DNA of 64,000 bases from Phlegmacium glaucopus (GCA_015039465.1 MU130532.1:1-64000), one strand, 5' to 3'. Positions 1-10,788 are shown, counted from the first letter of the stretch. Numbers and translations: made by a program. Notes: generated by a model not told the origin, from the sequence alone.

Positions 1-106
1 GGTATAAATACTGCTCTTTTGTACCAGGATAGGTAGTTCAGTTAAATTCATTCTTACCCCCCACTTTCATCATCTCAGTGGAATTCCAGTGAATTCCTCC
101 CTTAAG

Positions 107-310
107 TTCGCTTTTTCAGTCCCTTACTGTCACTGTCCTCTACTGTCAATCACTATAGTCTTGCTGAAGACTCTTCCTCTATCATCCTCATCCACATCCT
201 CTACTCCCTTCGCTTTTTCAGCCTTTTACTTGTCACTGTCCCCTACTGTCAACCGCTGTAGTCTCACCAAAGACTCTCTCATATTCATCCTCATCCACCT
301 CTACTCTTGC
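107..310. repeat. Imperfect tandem duplication, about 102 bp period
   Basis: Two C/T-rich copies run head to tail, starting near 107 and 209. Both begin with TTCGCTTTTTCAG and share the segments CACTGTC, CTACTGTCAA and ATCCTCATCCAC. The 89-382 open frame across it starts with GTG and is compositionally junk, so I treat it as non-coding sequence upstream of the TPR array. Confidence 0.6.
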
Positions 311-442
311 TCCCTACCTCTGTGTGATACAAGTCAAGGTTACACCTTCCCTAAACGAACGACAGGGAGTCTCTTGACCTAAGGTCTGGTCCACTGCTCT
401 CTGGTTGGTGTTTATATACAACAACAACAACGATTTATAACG

Positions 443-1660
443 TACAGGGATCAGGGAAGGTGGAATGAGGCAGAGCAGCTGAAGGTTCAAGTTATGGACA
501 TGATGAAGAATCTGCTTGGTGCAGAACATCCAGGTGCCCTTGACAGTATGGAAAATCTAGCAAACACATACAGAGATCAGGGAAGGCGGAATGAGGCAGA
601 GCAGCTGCAGGTTCAAGTTATGGACATGAGAAAGAAGCTGCTTGGTGCAGAACATCCAGACACCCTCAACAGTATCGCTAATCTAGCCAACACATACAGT
701 GATCAGGGAAGGTGGAATGAGGCAGAGAAGTTGAAGGTTCAAGTTATGGACATGAGGAAGAAGCTGCTTGGTACAGAACATCCAGACACCCTCATCAGTA
801 TGGCTAATCTAGCAAGCACATACAGGGATCAGGGAAGGTGGAATGAGGCAGAGCAGCTGAAGGTTCAAGTTATGGACATAAGGAAGAAGCTGCTTGGTGC
901 AGAACATCCAGACACTCTTATTAGTATGGCCAATCTAGCAAACACATACAGGGATCAGGGAAGGTGGAATGAGGCAGAGACACTGGAGGTTCCAGTTATG
1001 GACATGATGAAGAAGCTGCTTGGTGCAGAACATCCAGACACTCTCATCAGTATGGCCAATCTAGCAAACACATACAGGGATCAGGGAAGGTGGAATGAGG
1101 CAGAGCAGCTGCAGGTTCAAGTTATGGACATGATGAAGAATCTGCTTGGTGCAGAACATCCAGACACCCTTGACAGTATGGCCAATCTAGCAAACACATA
1201 CAGGGATCAGGGAAGGTGGAATGAGGCAGAGCAGCTGGAGGTTCATGTTATGGGCATGAGGAAAAGGCTGCTTGGTGCAGAACATCCAAGCACCCTTGAC
1301 AGTATGGCCAATCTAGCAAACACATACAGGGATCAGGGAAGGTGGAATGAGGCAGAGCAGTTGCAGGTTCAAGTGATGGACATGAGGAGAAGGCTGCTTG
1401 GTGCAGAACATCCAAAAACCCTCACCAGTATGGCAAATCTAGCAAACACATACAGTGATCAGGGAAGGTGGAATGAGGCAGAGCAGCTAGAGGTTCCAGT
1501 CATGGACATGAGGAAGAAGCTACTTGGTGCAGAACATCCAAACACCCTCACCAGTATGGCAAATCTAGCAAGAACATACCTTGGTCAGGGAAGGCAGATT
1601 GAGGCTGAGCATCTGGAATTTGAACTCTTGAATATAAAGAAGAGAATGGGAAGAGACTGA
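443..1660 (+). CDS. Kinesin-light-chain-type TPR array, 3' part of an NLR-like gene or a fragment
   Basis: Nine complete 42-residue (126 bp) repeats with the core LLGAEHPDTL..MANLANTYRDQGRWNEAEQL are visible, plus a partial first unit that begins at 443. The gene ends with a short non-repeat tail (FELLNIKKRMGRD) and a stop. The frame is open back to a TAA at 380-382, but sequence before 443 no longer matches the repeat. Either an exon starts there (the TACAG at 443-447 could be an acceptor) or the array was truncated. An in-frame ATG lies at 494, inside a repeat, and is unlikely to be the true start. In fungi such arrays form the C-terminal sensor of NB-ARC or NACHT proteins with N-terminal effector domains; no nucleotide-binding or effector domain lies in the 440 bases available. 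The repeats are nearly identical at DNA level, which implies recent homogenisation. Function in allorecognition is inferred from the family only. Confidence 0.75.
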   Translation, partial: YRDQGRWNEAEQLKVQVMDMMKNLLGAEHPGALDSMENLANTYRDQGRRNEAEQLQVQVMDMRKKLLGAEHPDTLNSIANLANTYSDQGRWNEAEKLKVQVMDMRKKLLGTEHPDTLISMANLASTYRDQGRWNEAEQLKVQVMDIRKKLLGAEHPDTLISMANLANTYRDQGRWNEAETLEVPVMDMMKKLLGAEHPDTLISMANLANTYRDQGRWNEAEQLQVQVMDMMKNLLGAEHPDTLDSMANLANTYRDQGRWNEAEQLEVHVMGMRKRLLGAEHPSTLDSMANLANTYRDQGRWNEAEQLQVQVMDMRRRLLGAEHPKTLTSMANLANTYSDQGRWNEAEQLEVPVMDMRKKLLGAEHPNTLTSMANLARTYLGQGRQIEAEHLEFELLNIKKRMGRD

Positions 1661-1794
1661 AGTGGCTCAATCATCAAAGTATAAAGTGTTTGTACTCTAA
1701 CTTACTTACTTTCAATTGCACTATGCTTTGGAACATAAAATTAAATTAGCAGAAAATCAATGTGAAACTGCACTTTTTCAACAGAAACAGAACA

Positions 1795-3108
1795 TAATGT
1801 TTGAAAGTTAGGTTAGGTTAGGCTAGGCTAGGTTAGGTTATTTGGTCCTTAAGGCCACTGTTACAAAAATTTTCATTCTTTTCTAAACTCCACTGATACA
1901 TGCTTTTTACACATTTCATTCATTTCCATTCACACATGTTAACCTCTACTTTTTCATCATTTCATATACATGCAGATGACTCATTGTATGAGTCATTCTC
2001 TATTCTTACTATGACTCACCTTTTATGTGTGATATGACTCATTTCTTCTACTATAAATACTGTATTACTTTTTGTACAATTCTTTCTAGTTCTTGAGAAT
2101 CTTACTGCTTCTTTACTTGAACTTCCTCAAACTCTATAAGACAATACCAAGATGAACTCTTGGCACTCTTTAGAGCTTAGATTAAGAACAAACAATCTTT
2201 ATACAACTGTCTAGAGTCAGAGTCATCTGAACTCTTTGAAGTCATAACAGCCACTAACCAAGACCAAGTCTGGTTACTTTCAGTTGGCTAACCATTTATA
2301 ACTGCACTTAACTGCCAGTTATGGACCTGGTTATAACTGGTAGTGACTGGTCTTTGATTGAACTTGCCCTTTAAAAATTCACCAATATGGATAGATATTG
2401 ATAATTCAAAGTATTTTCTTGGAAAATAATTAATATCTAAGGGGTTAGCATAGAGAGGTGTTTAAATAAGCTTCAAATCTGATAAATCAGTTTTTAAAGT
2501 TCATTAGCTTTCCATTAACCTAACTTGTGGGTGAGGGCCATCGCTCTGTGTGGCATATACGAGTCCCTTCAAATGAAATTATACCTGGTATTTTTATAGC
2601 ATCTTCATGAGTGTTGAGTTTCTTAAAGACGCCAGGGATTGACAGACAAAACAGTGAGTAAATTGTTTTCGCACGGCAAACAAGGCCATCACCATCAACA
2701 CATGCAATCACAGAAGTTACCAGCAAGTCTTGTGTTACCTTTGAAAGCTGCATCCGCTTATAAGAACGAGCCCCTAAAGGGGACTCATAAAAACTGGCAT
2801 CAACAGTGCAATATTATTTGCAACTATGACAAACCTAGGTATACCTTTCTCAAAGAACAAATTTTTTGATCCCTGATGCATTTAAAAGCTTAAATGTGTA
2901 TAACTTGTGTTTAAAATTTCAAGACAACTAACCAGTACCAGTTATAACTGGTTATTGGTCAGTTATTTGAATTTTAAAATTGCAACTAACCACTAACTGT
3001 AACTGGTCAGTGGTTGTGATCAGTTAGTGAATTTTGCAGTTTGTATCAGTTAGGGTCCATTCCAGTCTCAGTCACTTTCCAGTTAACTAACCTAATTTTC
3101 AAACACTA
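1795..3108. repeat. Possible degenerate DNA-element with TTAGG-like left end
   Basis: The left end (TAATGTTTGAAAGTTAGGTT) is an imperfect inverted match of the right end (CCTAATTTTCAAACACTA, 3091-3108). The left end runs into a short run of TTAGG/CTAGG pentamers (1808-1840). The interior has many short TAACTGG/CCAGTTA motifs. No matching 8-bp target duplication is present, so the element call is tentative. No coding frame of interest is seen. Confidence 0.35.
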
Positions 3109-3183
3109 ATCTTCCTGTTGAGCAAGCAACACATCTTGTTTTCCCTTAGCAGGCTCATGGGTAATTACAACAATAACTAGCTA

Positions 3184-4521
3184 CAGTGTACCAACACCAC
3201 TTTGCACACCACTTTGAATTTCCTTTCTAACTCTGAATGTAACAACAAAATGATAATTCCGAGAAGACAGAATCTTCATATAGTAGATTAAGATGTCTAC
3301 TATGATTTTAGTTAATTTTATATTAATTGTTTAACCATGTCCATAATGTAACAAAGAGATTAAGTTGATTTGAGTAAAAACCACCATTTTGCACACCTGT
3401 GGGAAACCTCCCATTTGCCTCCCATTTGCCTCCCATTCTAGTCATTATCATCATCCTCTGATGAGTCAGACAAATTATCTGCCTTGCCATCACCTCCTGA
3501 TGTCAGCTTTGGTTTCAGAGAACATTTGGGAGCATTTGGGCTTGGGAGAGAGAGGTCTTTTACATGGCCTTCAAGGTTGCACAAAAGAGTGCAGTACTGT
3601 GAGAAAATGATGGCAATGTAGAGACACAATCATCATGTCTGTCCATCCACAAAATTATGTCTTGCACAGATTCTTACAATGTAGGGAGAGATATGTAGTA
3701 AAATTGCTAAATATATAATCTGATCATTGAATAAGTCCATTTAGAGTGTGTCAAGTGGTGCAATTTTTGGTGCAAAAGTTGGACCACCTGTGAAATCAGG
3801 TGCATCAGGCATAACAATCATCACCACTGAGCAATACTTAGACAAATGGCCACCAAATTTAGTCAGAATAAAGGTATAAGTGGCCTTTCATTTGGATCTA
3901 CAAGGTGATTGGAGAAGAATTGAGGGGGTTTCTCTATCAGTGTGCAAAGTGATGGTGTGCAAAGTGGTGCTGGTACTAGTGTTGTAGCTGACCCTTAAGT
4001 CTCAACAACCTTTAAGCCTTAATTACATTCTAAGGTTAAGGGTTCATATCAATTGAGGACATCTCTAAGTCTTAAGGTGAGGCTTAGGAACACATGACAT
4101 GACATGACTGAGAAGCCTGCAGAAGAGTGAGGTCAAAGTTTGGAATCCCAGATTGCAGCACTGCTTTGAAAAAAAAAAAATCTACACCTTCTACAGTACT
4201 TGTCTTGAACTGATTCAGAATGACAAATGCCACCTGCTAAAAATCCTATATGTGATCACTTCTTGTCTGGGGAGGCACAACTAATGGAACTCTAATGGAA
4301 CTGTTGGCAGATGAGGAGGCAGAGGAAGATAGGATCTCAGATGACAGGGAAATGGAGGGATTATGCAATGATTTACCAAATCCACCATTTTTGCTTGAAG
4401 TCTTAATAACCTCTTAGATATAACCCTTAATTAAGGCTTGTTTTATAAAAATTCTAAGAAGGCCTGAGTAAAAAATTGGGGGCTAATAACCCCTTAGAAT
4501 ACAACACTGGTACTACTACTG
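3184..4521. mobile_element. Non-autonomous Tc1/mariner-type element (MITE), split by a hAT MITE
   Basis: The left end CAGTGTACCAACACCACTTT mirrors the right end AAAGTGGTGCTGGTACTACT. The termini continue as GCACACC / GGTGTGC, giving roughly 30 bp inverted repeats with a small indel. TA dinucleotides flank both ends (3182-3183, 4522-4523), as expected for Tc1/mariner insertion. Without the inserted 529 bp hAT element and its duplicated 8 bp the element is about 800 bp. It contains no transposase frame, only a short CTCCCATTTGC triplication near 3410-3437. The family assignment rests on the TA duplication and CAGTG terminus. Confidence 0.65.
3979..4507. mobile_element. hAT-type MITE with perfect 8-bp target duplication
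   Basis: The element starts GTGTTGTAGC and ends ATACAACAC (inverted termini). It is bounded by identical 8-bp direct repeats TGGTACTA at 3971-3978 and 4508-4515. At 529 bp with no coding capacity it is non-autonomous. It sits 6 bp inside the right terminus of the Tc1/mariner-type element, so it is the younger insertion. Confidence 0.75.
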
Positions 4522-4584
4522 TAGTTTATATCCTCAGTAAGATAAAACAGAGTAAGCTACAAAGAAGACAATAAAGCTTAAAAT

Positions 4585-4700
4585 TAGTGTTTGAAGGTTC
4601 AGTTGGGCATCAGGTTGTATGCCAAAGTCAGTCCACTGGATTATTTGTTTCAAGTTGCAATGCTAGGTGACCTTGGGTTGGTCCCAAATGTAATTCCCTG
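4585..4700. repeat. Solitary end of a hAT MITE family
   Basis: TAGTGTTTGAAGGTTCAGTT matches the terminus of the two full MITEs at 30511 and 33311. No partner end is found nearby, so this is probably a truncated copy. The right limit is not defined. Confidence 0.4.
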
Positions 4701-5108
4701 TAATTCCTTCCATGTGATTTGAGTTACTTGATAATCAGACATTTGTTGGTTTATTCAGCAATTGTCTACATGACTCATTTTATCCCCAAGGGATATCCAG
4801 GCTACGCATCATCAAAGTGTCATCAATGGGCGGAATCCTTTCCGCACCCATTACCAAGATCCGAATTCTTGTCATCGAGTTATCTCCAGCACAGCCTCAG
4901 CGCTCAGCCATTATGTATGAGTATGTATGTCGTCAGGATTCGGAGCTTGGGAACGTCGTGCTATTAAAAAGTTGCCTGAGACGATCGATGACCTGTGCCT
5001 GCTGATGTGATTTATGATGAAGTTGAGATATTTTACGAAATTCCCACGGCTTTGTTCAGCAACGACAACGACGACGTTGACGCGACCACCCCTGATCAAT
5101 CCGCCGCC

Positions 5109-6542
5109 ATGTCCAATGTCCAGCCGGGTGGGTTTATCATGCGCATATTATTCGACATCGTCCATGCTGTAGTTGCTGCTGTCGGCAGGCTCGACAAGTC
5201 TTTCTCACCCGCAGTTACAATAAATCGACTGCGAAACCACCGCTTTGTCATGTCGGACAGCATCTACCTCCTCCACATAGGGTTGGGTGTCTTCTGGCTA
5301 GTACTAATGCAAGACCCACCATTTCCTTACAAGCTAGCGATACCTACCTTGTATACTATTGCACTACTCATCCCTTTCACGAGCCAGTTCTTCATCCCTG
5401 CTACACCCGTCTTTGTATGGCTAATAACATGGTATTCATCACGCTTTCTCCCTCCTGCATGGCGGCCAGCAATATCTGTATCCCTCCTTCCAACTCTTGA
5501 ATCCGTATTATATGGTGCCAACATCTCCGACATCCTCACCCGTTTTACACACCCTGTCCTCGACATTCTCGCTTGGTTTCCGTACGGAGTTGTCCACTTC
5601 ACCTTCCCTTTCGTCGTTGCCATTTTTCTATGGCTTTTCCGCTCCAAACACTCCCTTCATCTTTGGGCACGTACTTTCGGGTATATGAACCTCATTGGTG
5701 TTGTGATCCAAATTATTCTTCCATGCTCCGCGCCGTGGTACGAGCTTATCTATGGCCTTACCCCTGCAAATTACGGCATGAAAGGTTCCCCAGGTGGTCT
5801 CGCACGTATTGACGCCCTTTTTCACTCCCAAGCGTATACAGTGGGTTTTACAAATTCACCACTCGTATTCGGCGCCTTTCCATCATTACATGCAGGCAAT
5901 GCTACCCTTGAAGCCCTTTTCCTCTCCCATTTCTTCCCACACACAACAAGATTTATTTGGGCTTACGCAGGGATCCTTTATTGGGCCACAATGTATCTCA
6001 CCCACCATTATCTTATCGATGTCGTTGGTGGCGCGTGTCTCGCCACTGCCAGCTTCTACCTCTTCCTCCCGGACGACCTCAGAGGCTCCCATGCTCTTTC
6101 GCCACCCTCGGCTTCCACTTCCTCTTCCGGCCGTGTTGGAAGATCCAAATACGATCTATATGATCTTGAAGACCCACATGCTGCCCCTCTAAATAGATAC
6201 AACAACAACAGAAATACGCTGATGCTATCTGCACGAGAGTTTGATGCCATCAGCGAGCCCAGCTCAGAAGAGGAGGAAATGGACATCACTTACCGATCTC
6301 CTCTCCCAGATACTTCCCAGTTCCCTTCATCTGTGCATAACGCCCCTCTGCCGTCGAGGTCATCGACAAAAAAGGGGCCACCAAATGGAAATTCTTCGAG
6401 AGGGAGGGGACACCGCCATACTGCTTCGATTGCCAGTTTAATTAGGGGTGACGAGAGAGGTCCAGAGGACGGTTGGAGTCCCGTGGCAGCTTCTTTCGTG
6501 TTTCCGCCAAACGGCGGCACCGGTAGAGGTAGGATAGACTAA
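5109..6542 (+). CDS. AUR1: Inositol phosphorylceramide synthase (Aur1 family, PAP2 fold)
   Basis: This single-exon frame encodes a 477-residue polytopic membrane protein that transfers phosphoinositol from phosphatidylinositol to ceramide in the Golgi, the essential fungal sphingolipid step targeted by aureobasidin A. Family marks visible are the CSAPWYELIYGLTPANYGMKG stretch, the PAP2 histidine motif FGAFPSLHAG near residue 254, and YLTHHYLIDVVGG near 296-308 with the second His and Asp. The hydrophilic C-terminal tail (after about residue 320) is Ser- and acid-rich, as in other basidiomycete members. The frame is open upstream to a GTG at 4995, but 5109 is the first ATG and has an excellent context (CCGCCGCCATGTCC). 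Yeast Aur1 is about 400 residues, so the extra length is the tail. Confidence 0.93.
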   Translation: MSNVQPGGFIMRILFDIVHAVVAAVGRLDKSFSPAVTINRLRNHRFVMSDSIYLLHIGLGVFWLVLMQDPPFPYKLAIPTLYTIALLIPFTSQFFIPATPVFVWLITWYSSRFLPPAWRPAISVSLLPTLESVLYGANISDILTRFTHPVLDILAWFPYGVVHFTFPFVVAIFLWLFRSKHSLHLWARTFGYMNLIGVVIQIILPCSAPWYELIYGLTPANYGMKGSPGGLARIDALFHSQAYTVGFTNSPLVFGAFPSLHAGNATLEALFLSHFFPHTTRFIWAYAGILYWATMYLTHHYLIDVVGGACLATASFYLFLPDDLRGSHALSPPSASTSSSGRVGRSKYDLYDLEDPHAAPLNRYNNNRNTLMLSAREFDAISEPSSEEEEMDITYRSPLPDTSQFPSSVHNAPLPSRSSTKKGPPNGNSSRGRGHRHTASIASLIRGDERGPEDGWSPVAASFVFPPNGGTGRGRID

Positions 6543-7001
6543 TAATGACGACGTTTCTTTTCTGGCGGGGAGGGCGTGCACCTAGAATGCTTCGGTACAT
6601 ACAACTGAGTCACTCTTGACTTGCACGCAGCCAGCAATACCAACCCAGTTAGCCCTCCCCCTGGGAATTCCTTTTTCCAGCCTTATCTTGAATATACACC
6701 TCACCTCAAGAGTCCGTTTGCTAAACATATCCTAGATATCACTCGCATCGTATTTATTTGTCCTCTTTCATAATCTTACGGACCTGTGGGACACGTTTTC
6801 CTCCTGAGGGTTGTACATGTTCAGTAATTAGGATGTCACATGTCACAAATTCCTTCCAGCGGCGTCACGATTACAGAAGATTTTAGTGAACTCTATCTCG
6901 AAAGCTTCTTGTTCCCTAACCATCCTGGATTCCTGGTTTATAAAGGACTTCGCGCATAGTTCCCTCAAGCGGTTTACCAGCTGAACCTTTATCGAACTGC
7001 A
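6543..7001. other. Intergenic, 3' UTR and promoter
   Basis: There is no gene-like frame. It should hold the 3' end of the IPC synthase transcript and the promoter of the AT-hook gene. I see no clear TATA box. Confidence 0.5.
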
Positions 7002-8198
7002 ATGGGGACCGGAGACAAATTTCCCTGGGAAGTCTTGAAGGCAGAATGTCTGCGACTTGTCTGTGTTCAGGTCGTTGAAGCCTCTGGCGATGGACAGAAT
7101 TCCTTCAAACCCGGACGTAAAGAGGAAATGATAGCATTCCTACAAGATGTACATGAACGGGGAGGCAAGCATATATGTATCTCTTATCCACGATTGACCA
7201 ACCCTTATTTCGCCGATATATTCCTGTAGTCCTCAAAGCTTTGCAAGATGTAGAACCACCTAAAACAATAAAACGGCCTCTCGGCTCAACACAACCAGCC
7301 ACACCTTCCAAACGCAAAAGTCCTCCTGTTGATGGAGAACAAGACGCGGAAGGTGATTCTGACAACGAGGGCGAGGAAGGCTACAATACTCGCTACAAAG
7401 GCGTCAAACGTGTCAAAGTTCATGGACCTACTCCTGAACCTTCGGCACCTAAACCAAGGAGAAAAGTTAGCAGGCCAAGGAAAAGTGGTGTTTCGGTGGG
7501 AAGTGCAGTGGAAGGTCGAAAGCGTGGAAGACCTCGCAAAAATGTTTCAATTTCAGCCGAGCAAATCAAAGTGTCGAGGGGTAAAGGAAAGCCTTTGGAA
7601 AACAATGAGGCCGCGGGAGAGGCGATACCTTCAATCTCCAGGCCTAGGGGTAGACCGAGGAAGATTGTGACTGGGAATGGCGGAACGCCGAAACGTGGGC
7701 GACCAAAGAAACTTCGACAGAGCGTCAGTGCTAATGCTCCCAAGAGCAAGGATAGCGGGAGGGAAGTTTTCGACGGGATCGTACTGGTAAAACGAAACAA
7801 AAACGGCAAAGAGAAAGCAGTTGAAGACGATGAAGGGGAGGTGGCAAATAATGATGGTGAAGGATTGACGGGTAACAATGATGATGCAGATGGCTTTGAG
7901 GAAGATGCAGTTCTAGCAGTTGTAAATGGTGATGCCCAAGGCGACCTCTCGAGTCTCGGAGGATCTAATAAAGGTGAAACATCCTTTATTGTAAGTCATG
8001 CTTGAAGTCATTTCTAAAGCAAGACTCGCCTAGAAAATGAAAATGAGATATCGCCGTCATATACTCCTGACCCCGAAGACGGTAAGCTCAATTGCTAGAG
8101 ATATTTTTTCTTCGTCATTGATCAGACCCTTAGGCTACCATGACCATGAAGCTGATATGGATGCGGATGGCGAATTTGAGGCAGATGCAGAAGTCTAG
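7002..8198 (+). CDS. AT-hook nuclear protein (three GRP cores)
   Basis: My model is join(7002-7176, 7230-7990, 8024-8081, 8134-8198), 352 residues and in frame throughout. The first exon gives a compact basic/helical segment (WEVLKAECLR...RKEEMIAFLQDV) that looks faintly SAP-like. Three AT-hooks follow, with cores RKRGRPRK (7517-7540), RPRGRPRK (7643-7667) and KRGRPKK (about 7690-7711), then an acidic Asp/Glu-rich C-terminus. AT-hooks bind the minor groove of AT-rich DNA, so a chromatin role is likely. Introns 1 (7177-7229) and 3 (8082-8133) are normal. Intron 2 would be only 33 bp; without it the protein ends at 8005. The spliced version is preferred because the downstream exons continue the acidic tail. 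No specific orthologue is recognised. Confidence 0.75.
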
Positions 8199-8655
8199 TC
8201 TTGGACCCTTTTCAGACACTACTCCGTAAATCATGCACAGAAAGCGCAATGACTTAGTCTTTTTTTCCCCTTGTGCAATTTACAACTCCAATACCGAGGA
8301 GAATGGGCTCGTCTGCAAGCCCACACATATTCCCTGTACAACAAACAAGCTCCTGTTTTTTGTGAACTACTCATCGTGGACCAACAGATTTAAATAACTA
8401 TTTTATTTTGTTTTTTCCTATTTTCCGACGAGCATACACATCCACGTTCCATGTTTACGGTCTTTCTGGTTTAGCCTTGATACCTTAACATTTTCATTTT
8501 CAAGCTGCGGATTAGAGTGTAGCATGTTTTCTTATCTTTGTTTCGACATTAGAACAAGATTGTAGGATATTATTCTTGGGCCGAAGCATGCGCGGTCCGG
8601 ATCTTGCCGCTTATCATATACATGATTTCATCTTACCCTCTATTCAATCCTGAAG
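8199..8655. other. Intergenic region
   Basis: No gene seen. A T-rich stretch near 8398-8420 and mixed sequence fit a 3' UTR followed by the promoter of the next gene. Confidence 0.45.
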
Positions 8656-9963
8656 ATGTCTTTACTTGTCCTTTCATCAAGCGATGTAGACACCATTACA
8701 TCGAATTTTTCACCGCAAGATCTACAGCTTCTTATGGCTCAAGTTTTTGCCTTGATTTCTACCGAAGGTACCATTGATGCTCGTAAATGTGTATCCATGC
8801 CTCCTCGTATTGTCATTCCCACCCTTAACCACACTGCGCTCTTTATGCCTGCCCATATTGGTACTCGACCCGCCAAAATATCGACAGAGGCCCCATCAGA
8901 TTTGGGTATTTCGAATCAAAGTCCAGAGGGACAGTTACCCACTTTTGCTTTGGAAGGCACGGCTATCAAAGTTGTTTGTGTGCCTGCCAAATCAGATCCT
9001 CGCGGGCTGCCTGGGACAACTCTTGTGCTAGACCAGGTCACTGGAGGCGTGAAAGCCGTTGTAAATGCAAGAAATTTGACTGCTCTGAGGAACGCTGCTG
9101 GTCCGTATAAGATATCCGTTGTCTCCATTTTACCAACTTCCAAGTCCATTCAATTTATTCTAGGTTCACTCCTTTCTACTAGTCTCATTGGTCCATCCAT
9201 GCCAAGGAAGCTAGTGGCTTTTGGAGCTGGGAAACAAATAGATGCGCATCTAGACCTTTTCATACGCCATTTTCCTTCTATTTCACATTGTACCATCGTC
9301 AATCGCACCGTCAATGTGCGTTCCAACTCTCTGAAAGAATCTATCAAGGCTCGATTCCATCATATAAATTTACATGTTATTTCTTCCCAAGAAGAACTAT
9401 CAGAGAACAACGTGGAAAATCAAGATCATCGCAACAGCTCGCAAATCGAAGACGCAGTGCGTTCTGCAGATATTATCATCTGTGCTACATCTTCGACAGT
9501 CCCTCTACTCCCCTCCTCTTGGGTTCGGACGGGTACACATGTAATATTGATTGGCAGTTTCACTCCTGCTATGAGAGAAATCGAGAGGGAGCTTGTGTTC
9601 CGAGCTGTTTCCTCCCCGAATGTAGAGTCTCCGAGCTATATGCCATGTCTTCTGGTGGACTTCCGGAAGGCTTGCTTAGAGGAGGCGGGGGAGCTTATTG
9701 AGGCTGAACTTGAGCCATACCAAATGACGGAAATTGGTGAATTGGTCCCGAAAGATAAGGATGGAAATGTGCAGCTAGAAGCCTACCGCGAATTGTTATC
9801 GACGAACGATCGTCCTCGAAAAGACGAAAGCGGATTCGATGGGCCAATAACGATCTTTAAATCTGTGGGTATAGGTTTACAAGACGTTGCGATTGCCTGT
9901 GCTGTGGTTGAAAAGGCATTGACAGAGGGTAGTGGGACACGAATTGAGCGTTACGATGGTTGA
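8656..9963 (+). CDS. Ornithine cyclodeaminase / mu-crystallin family protein
   Basis: Single-exon, 435 residues, starting at a true ATG. The family has an NAD(P)-binding Rossmann fold and includes ornithine cyclodeaminase, alanine dehydrogenase and ketimine-reductase-like mu-crystallin. Visible features are the N-terminal substrate half, the nucleotide-binding turn VAFGAGKQIDAHL (about residues 187-199), the strand DIIICATSS, the segment GTHVILIGSF, and the C-terminal signature ITIFKSVGIGLQDVAIACAVVEKA. The family's usual GxGxQ turn reads GAGKQ here. Length exceeds the common 320-350 because of inserted loops (for example around residues 225-260). Substrate cannot be told from sequence, so lyase and imine reductase remain equal options. 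Confidence 0.88.
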   Translation: MSLLVLSSSDVDTITSNFSPQDLQLLMAQVFALISTEGTIDARKCVSMPPRIVIPTLNHTALFMPAHIGTRPAKISTEAPSDLGISNQSPEGQLPTFALEGTAIKVVCVPAKSDPRGLPGTTLVLDQVTGGVKAVVNARNLTALRNAAGPYKISVVSILPTSKSIQFILGSLLSTSLIGPSMPRKLVAFGAGKQIDAHLDLFIRHFPSISHCTIVNRTVNVRSNSLKESIKARFHHINLHVISSQEELSENNVENQDHRNSSQIEDAVRSADIIICATSSTVPLLPSSWVRTGTHVILIGSFTPAMREIERELVFRAVSSPNVESPSYMPCLLVDFRKACLEEAGELIEAELEPYQMTEIGELVPKDKDGNVQLEAYRELLSTNDRPRKDESGFDGPITIFKSVGIGLQDVAIACAVVEKALTEGSGTRIERYDG

Positions 9964-10788
9964 TGGACTGATGTTAGTGCTGTGCCAGTCAATCCATCAT
10001 TCTTTCTCGTCTAGTTCCAAATTCCTTGGTGCAGGGCTGGCAATTACGAGATATCTCCCAGTTTCACTTGTGCTCTGAATCCATGGACGAAATTATACGA
10101 TGAAGGACAGGCATCGTCCCCGCGGGTCTTGCTAAATACGATCGTGAAAGGCCTTTCGCAGAAGGTGGTTGGGGTGTCAACAACCCAAGGACGAGACTTC
10201 AAAGAGGTGGACTCAGAGAATCGTCAATCCCAGTACGCACCATGGACTCTGAAATACCACTTCCGTTGACTCGTGTACTCCTTCCAAGGGCTAGAGGTTT
10301 AACAGATGTTGGCATCCTGCCCCGGATTCGGAAGTCACATGGAGGTCGAGGCAGCACAGGCGCCGTAGCAGTGAAAATTGAAGAATCGCAACGAGGATGG
10401 TTGGGCAGGAGTACTGCTACCAGGTGCCTTTGACACCTTTTTATGTAAACTACTACATGGAAACGCAAAGTTGAAACTTGAGATATAGCATGGATATAAG
10501 GAAAAGAAAATTGCACACACTGCAGGAAATCCGGATCCCTGTTGCTTCGAATCTAACGCGATATTGAAACTTTGGATGTCTCCTTTCTCCCTTATCCTCG
10601 CTACCGTACGCTTCTCGTCAACCGTTCGACCTCTTGGAGCATGATGATACGATTCCTGGAAGTCCTGATCTCGACATTCTGCGGCTTCAGACCTTTTACT
10701 GCGCTGTACTATTTATAGTTCAACCGAGAACAGCATTGCCCTCTATTAGTTTCATTGATGAACTTGGGGATATATTCTTTTCACCAGA
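9964..10788. other. Intergenic region, no recognised gene
   Basis: About 825 bases with overlapping short frames on both strands (for example 10199-10516 minus) that show no homology I recognise and no splice context. A TATATT sits near 10769-10775, close to the next start codon. Confidence 0.4.

Noticed and set aside
89..382. 97-residue ORF
   Set aside because: It starts with GTG, is Ser/Leu/Thr-rich, and spans an imperfect 102-bp tandem duplication. No domain seen.
443..1640. CRISPR-like or satellite array
   Set aside because: The 126-bp units keep one reading frame and encode a known TPR consensus without spacers, so it is a coding array.
1808..1840. TTAGG-like repeats as a telomere
   Set aside because: Only about seven degenerate pentamers, internal to the sequence. 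They form part of an inverted-repeat end, and the usual fungal telomere unit is TTAGGG.
1795..3108. Confident transposon call
   Set aside because: The ends are only partly alike and flanking 8-mers (ACAGAACA, ATCTTCCT) do not match, so it is listed only as a possible element.
4995..5108. Longer N-terminus for the IPC synthase
   Set aside because: The upstream start is GTG. The first ATG at 5109 has an ideal context and fits the family's N-terminus.
10199..10516. Overlapping 105- and 63-residue ORFs on opposite strands
   Set aside because: No homology, no promoter or splice features, and both strands are open over the same stretch, which is common by chance.
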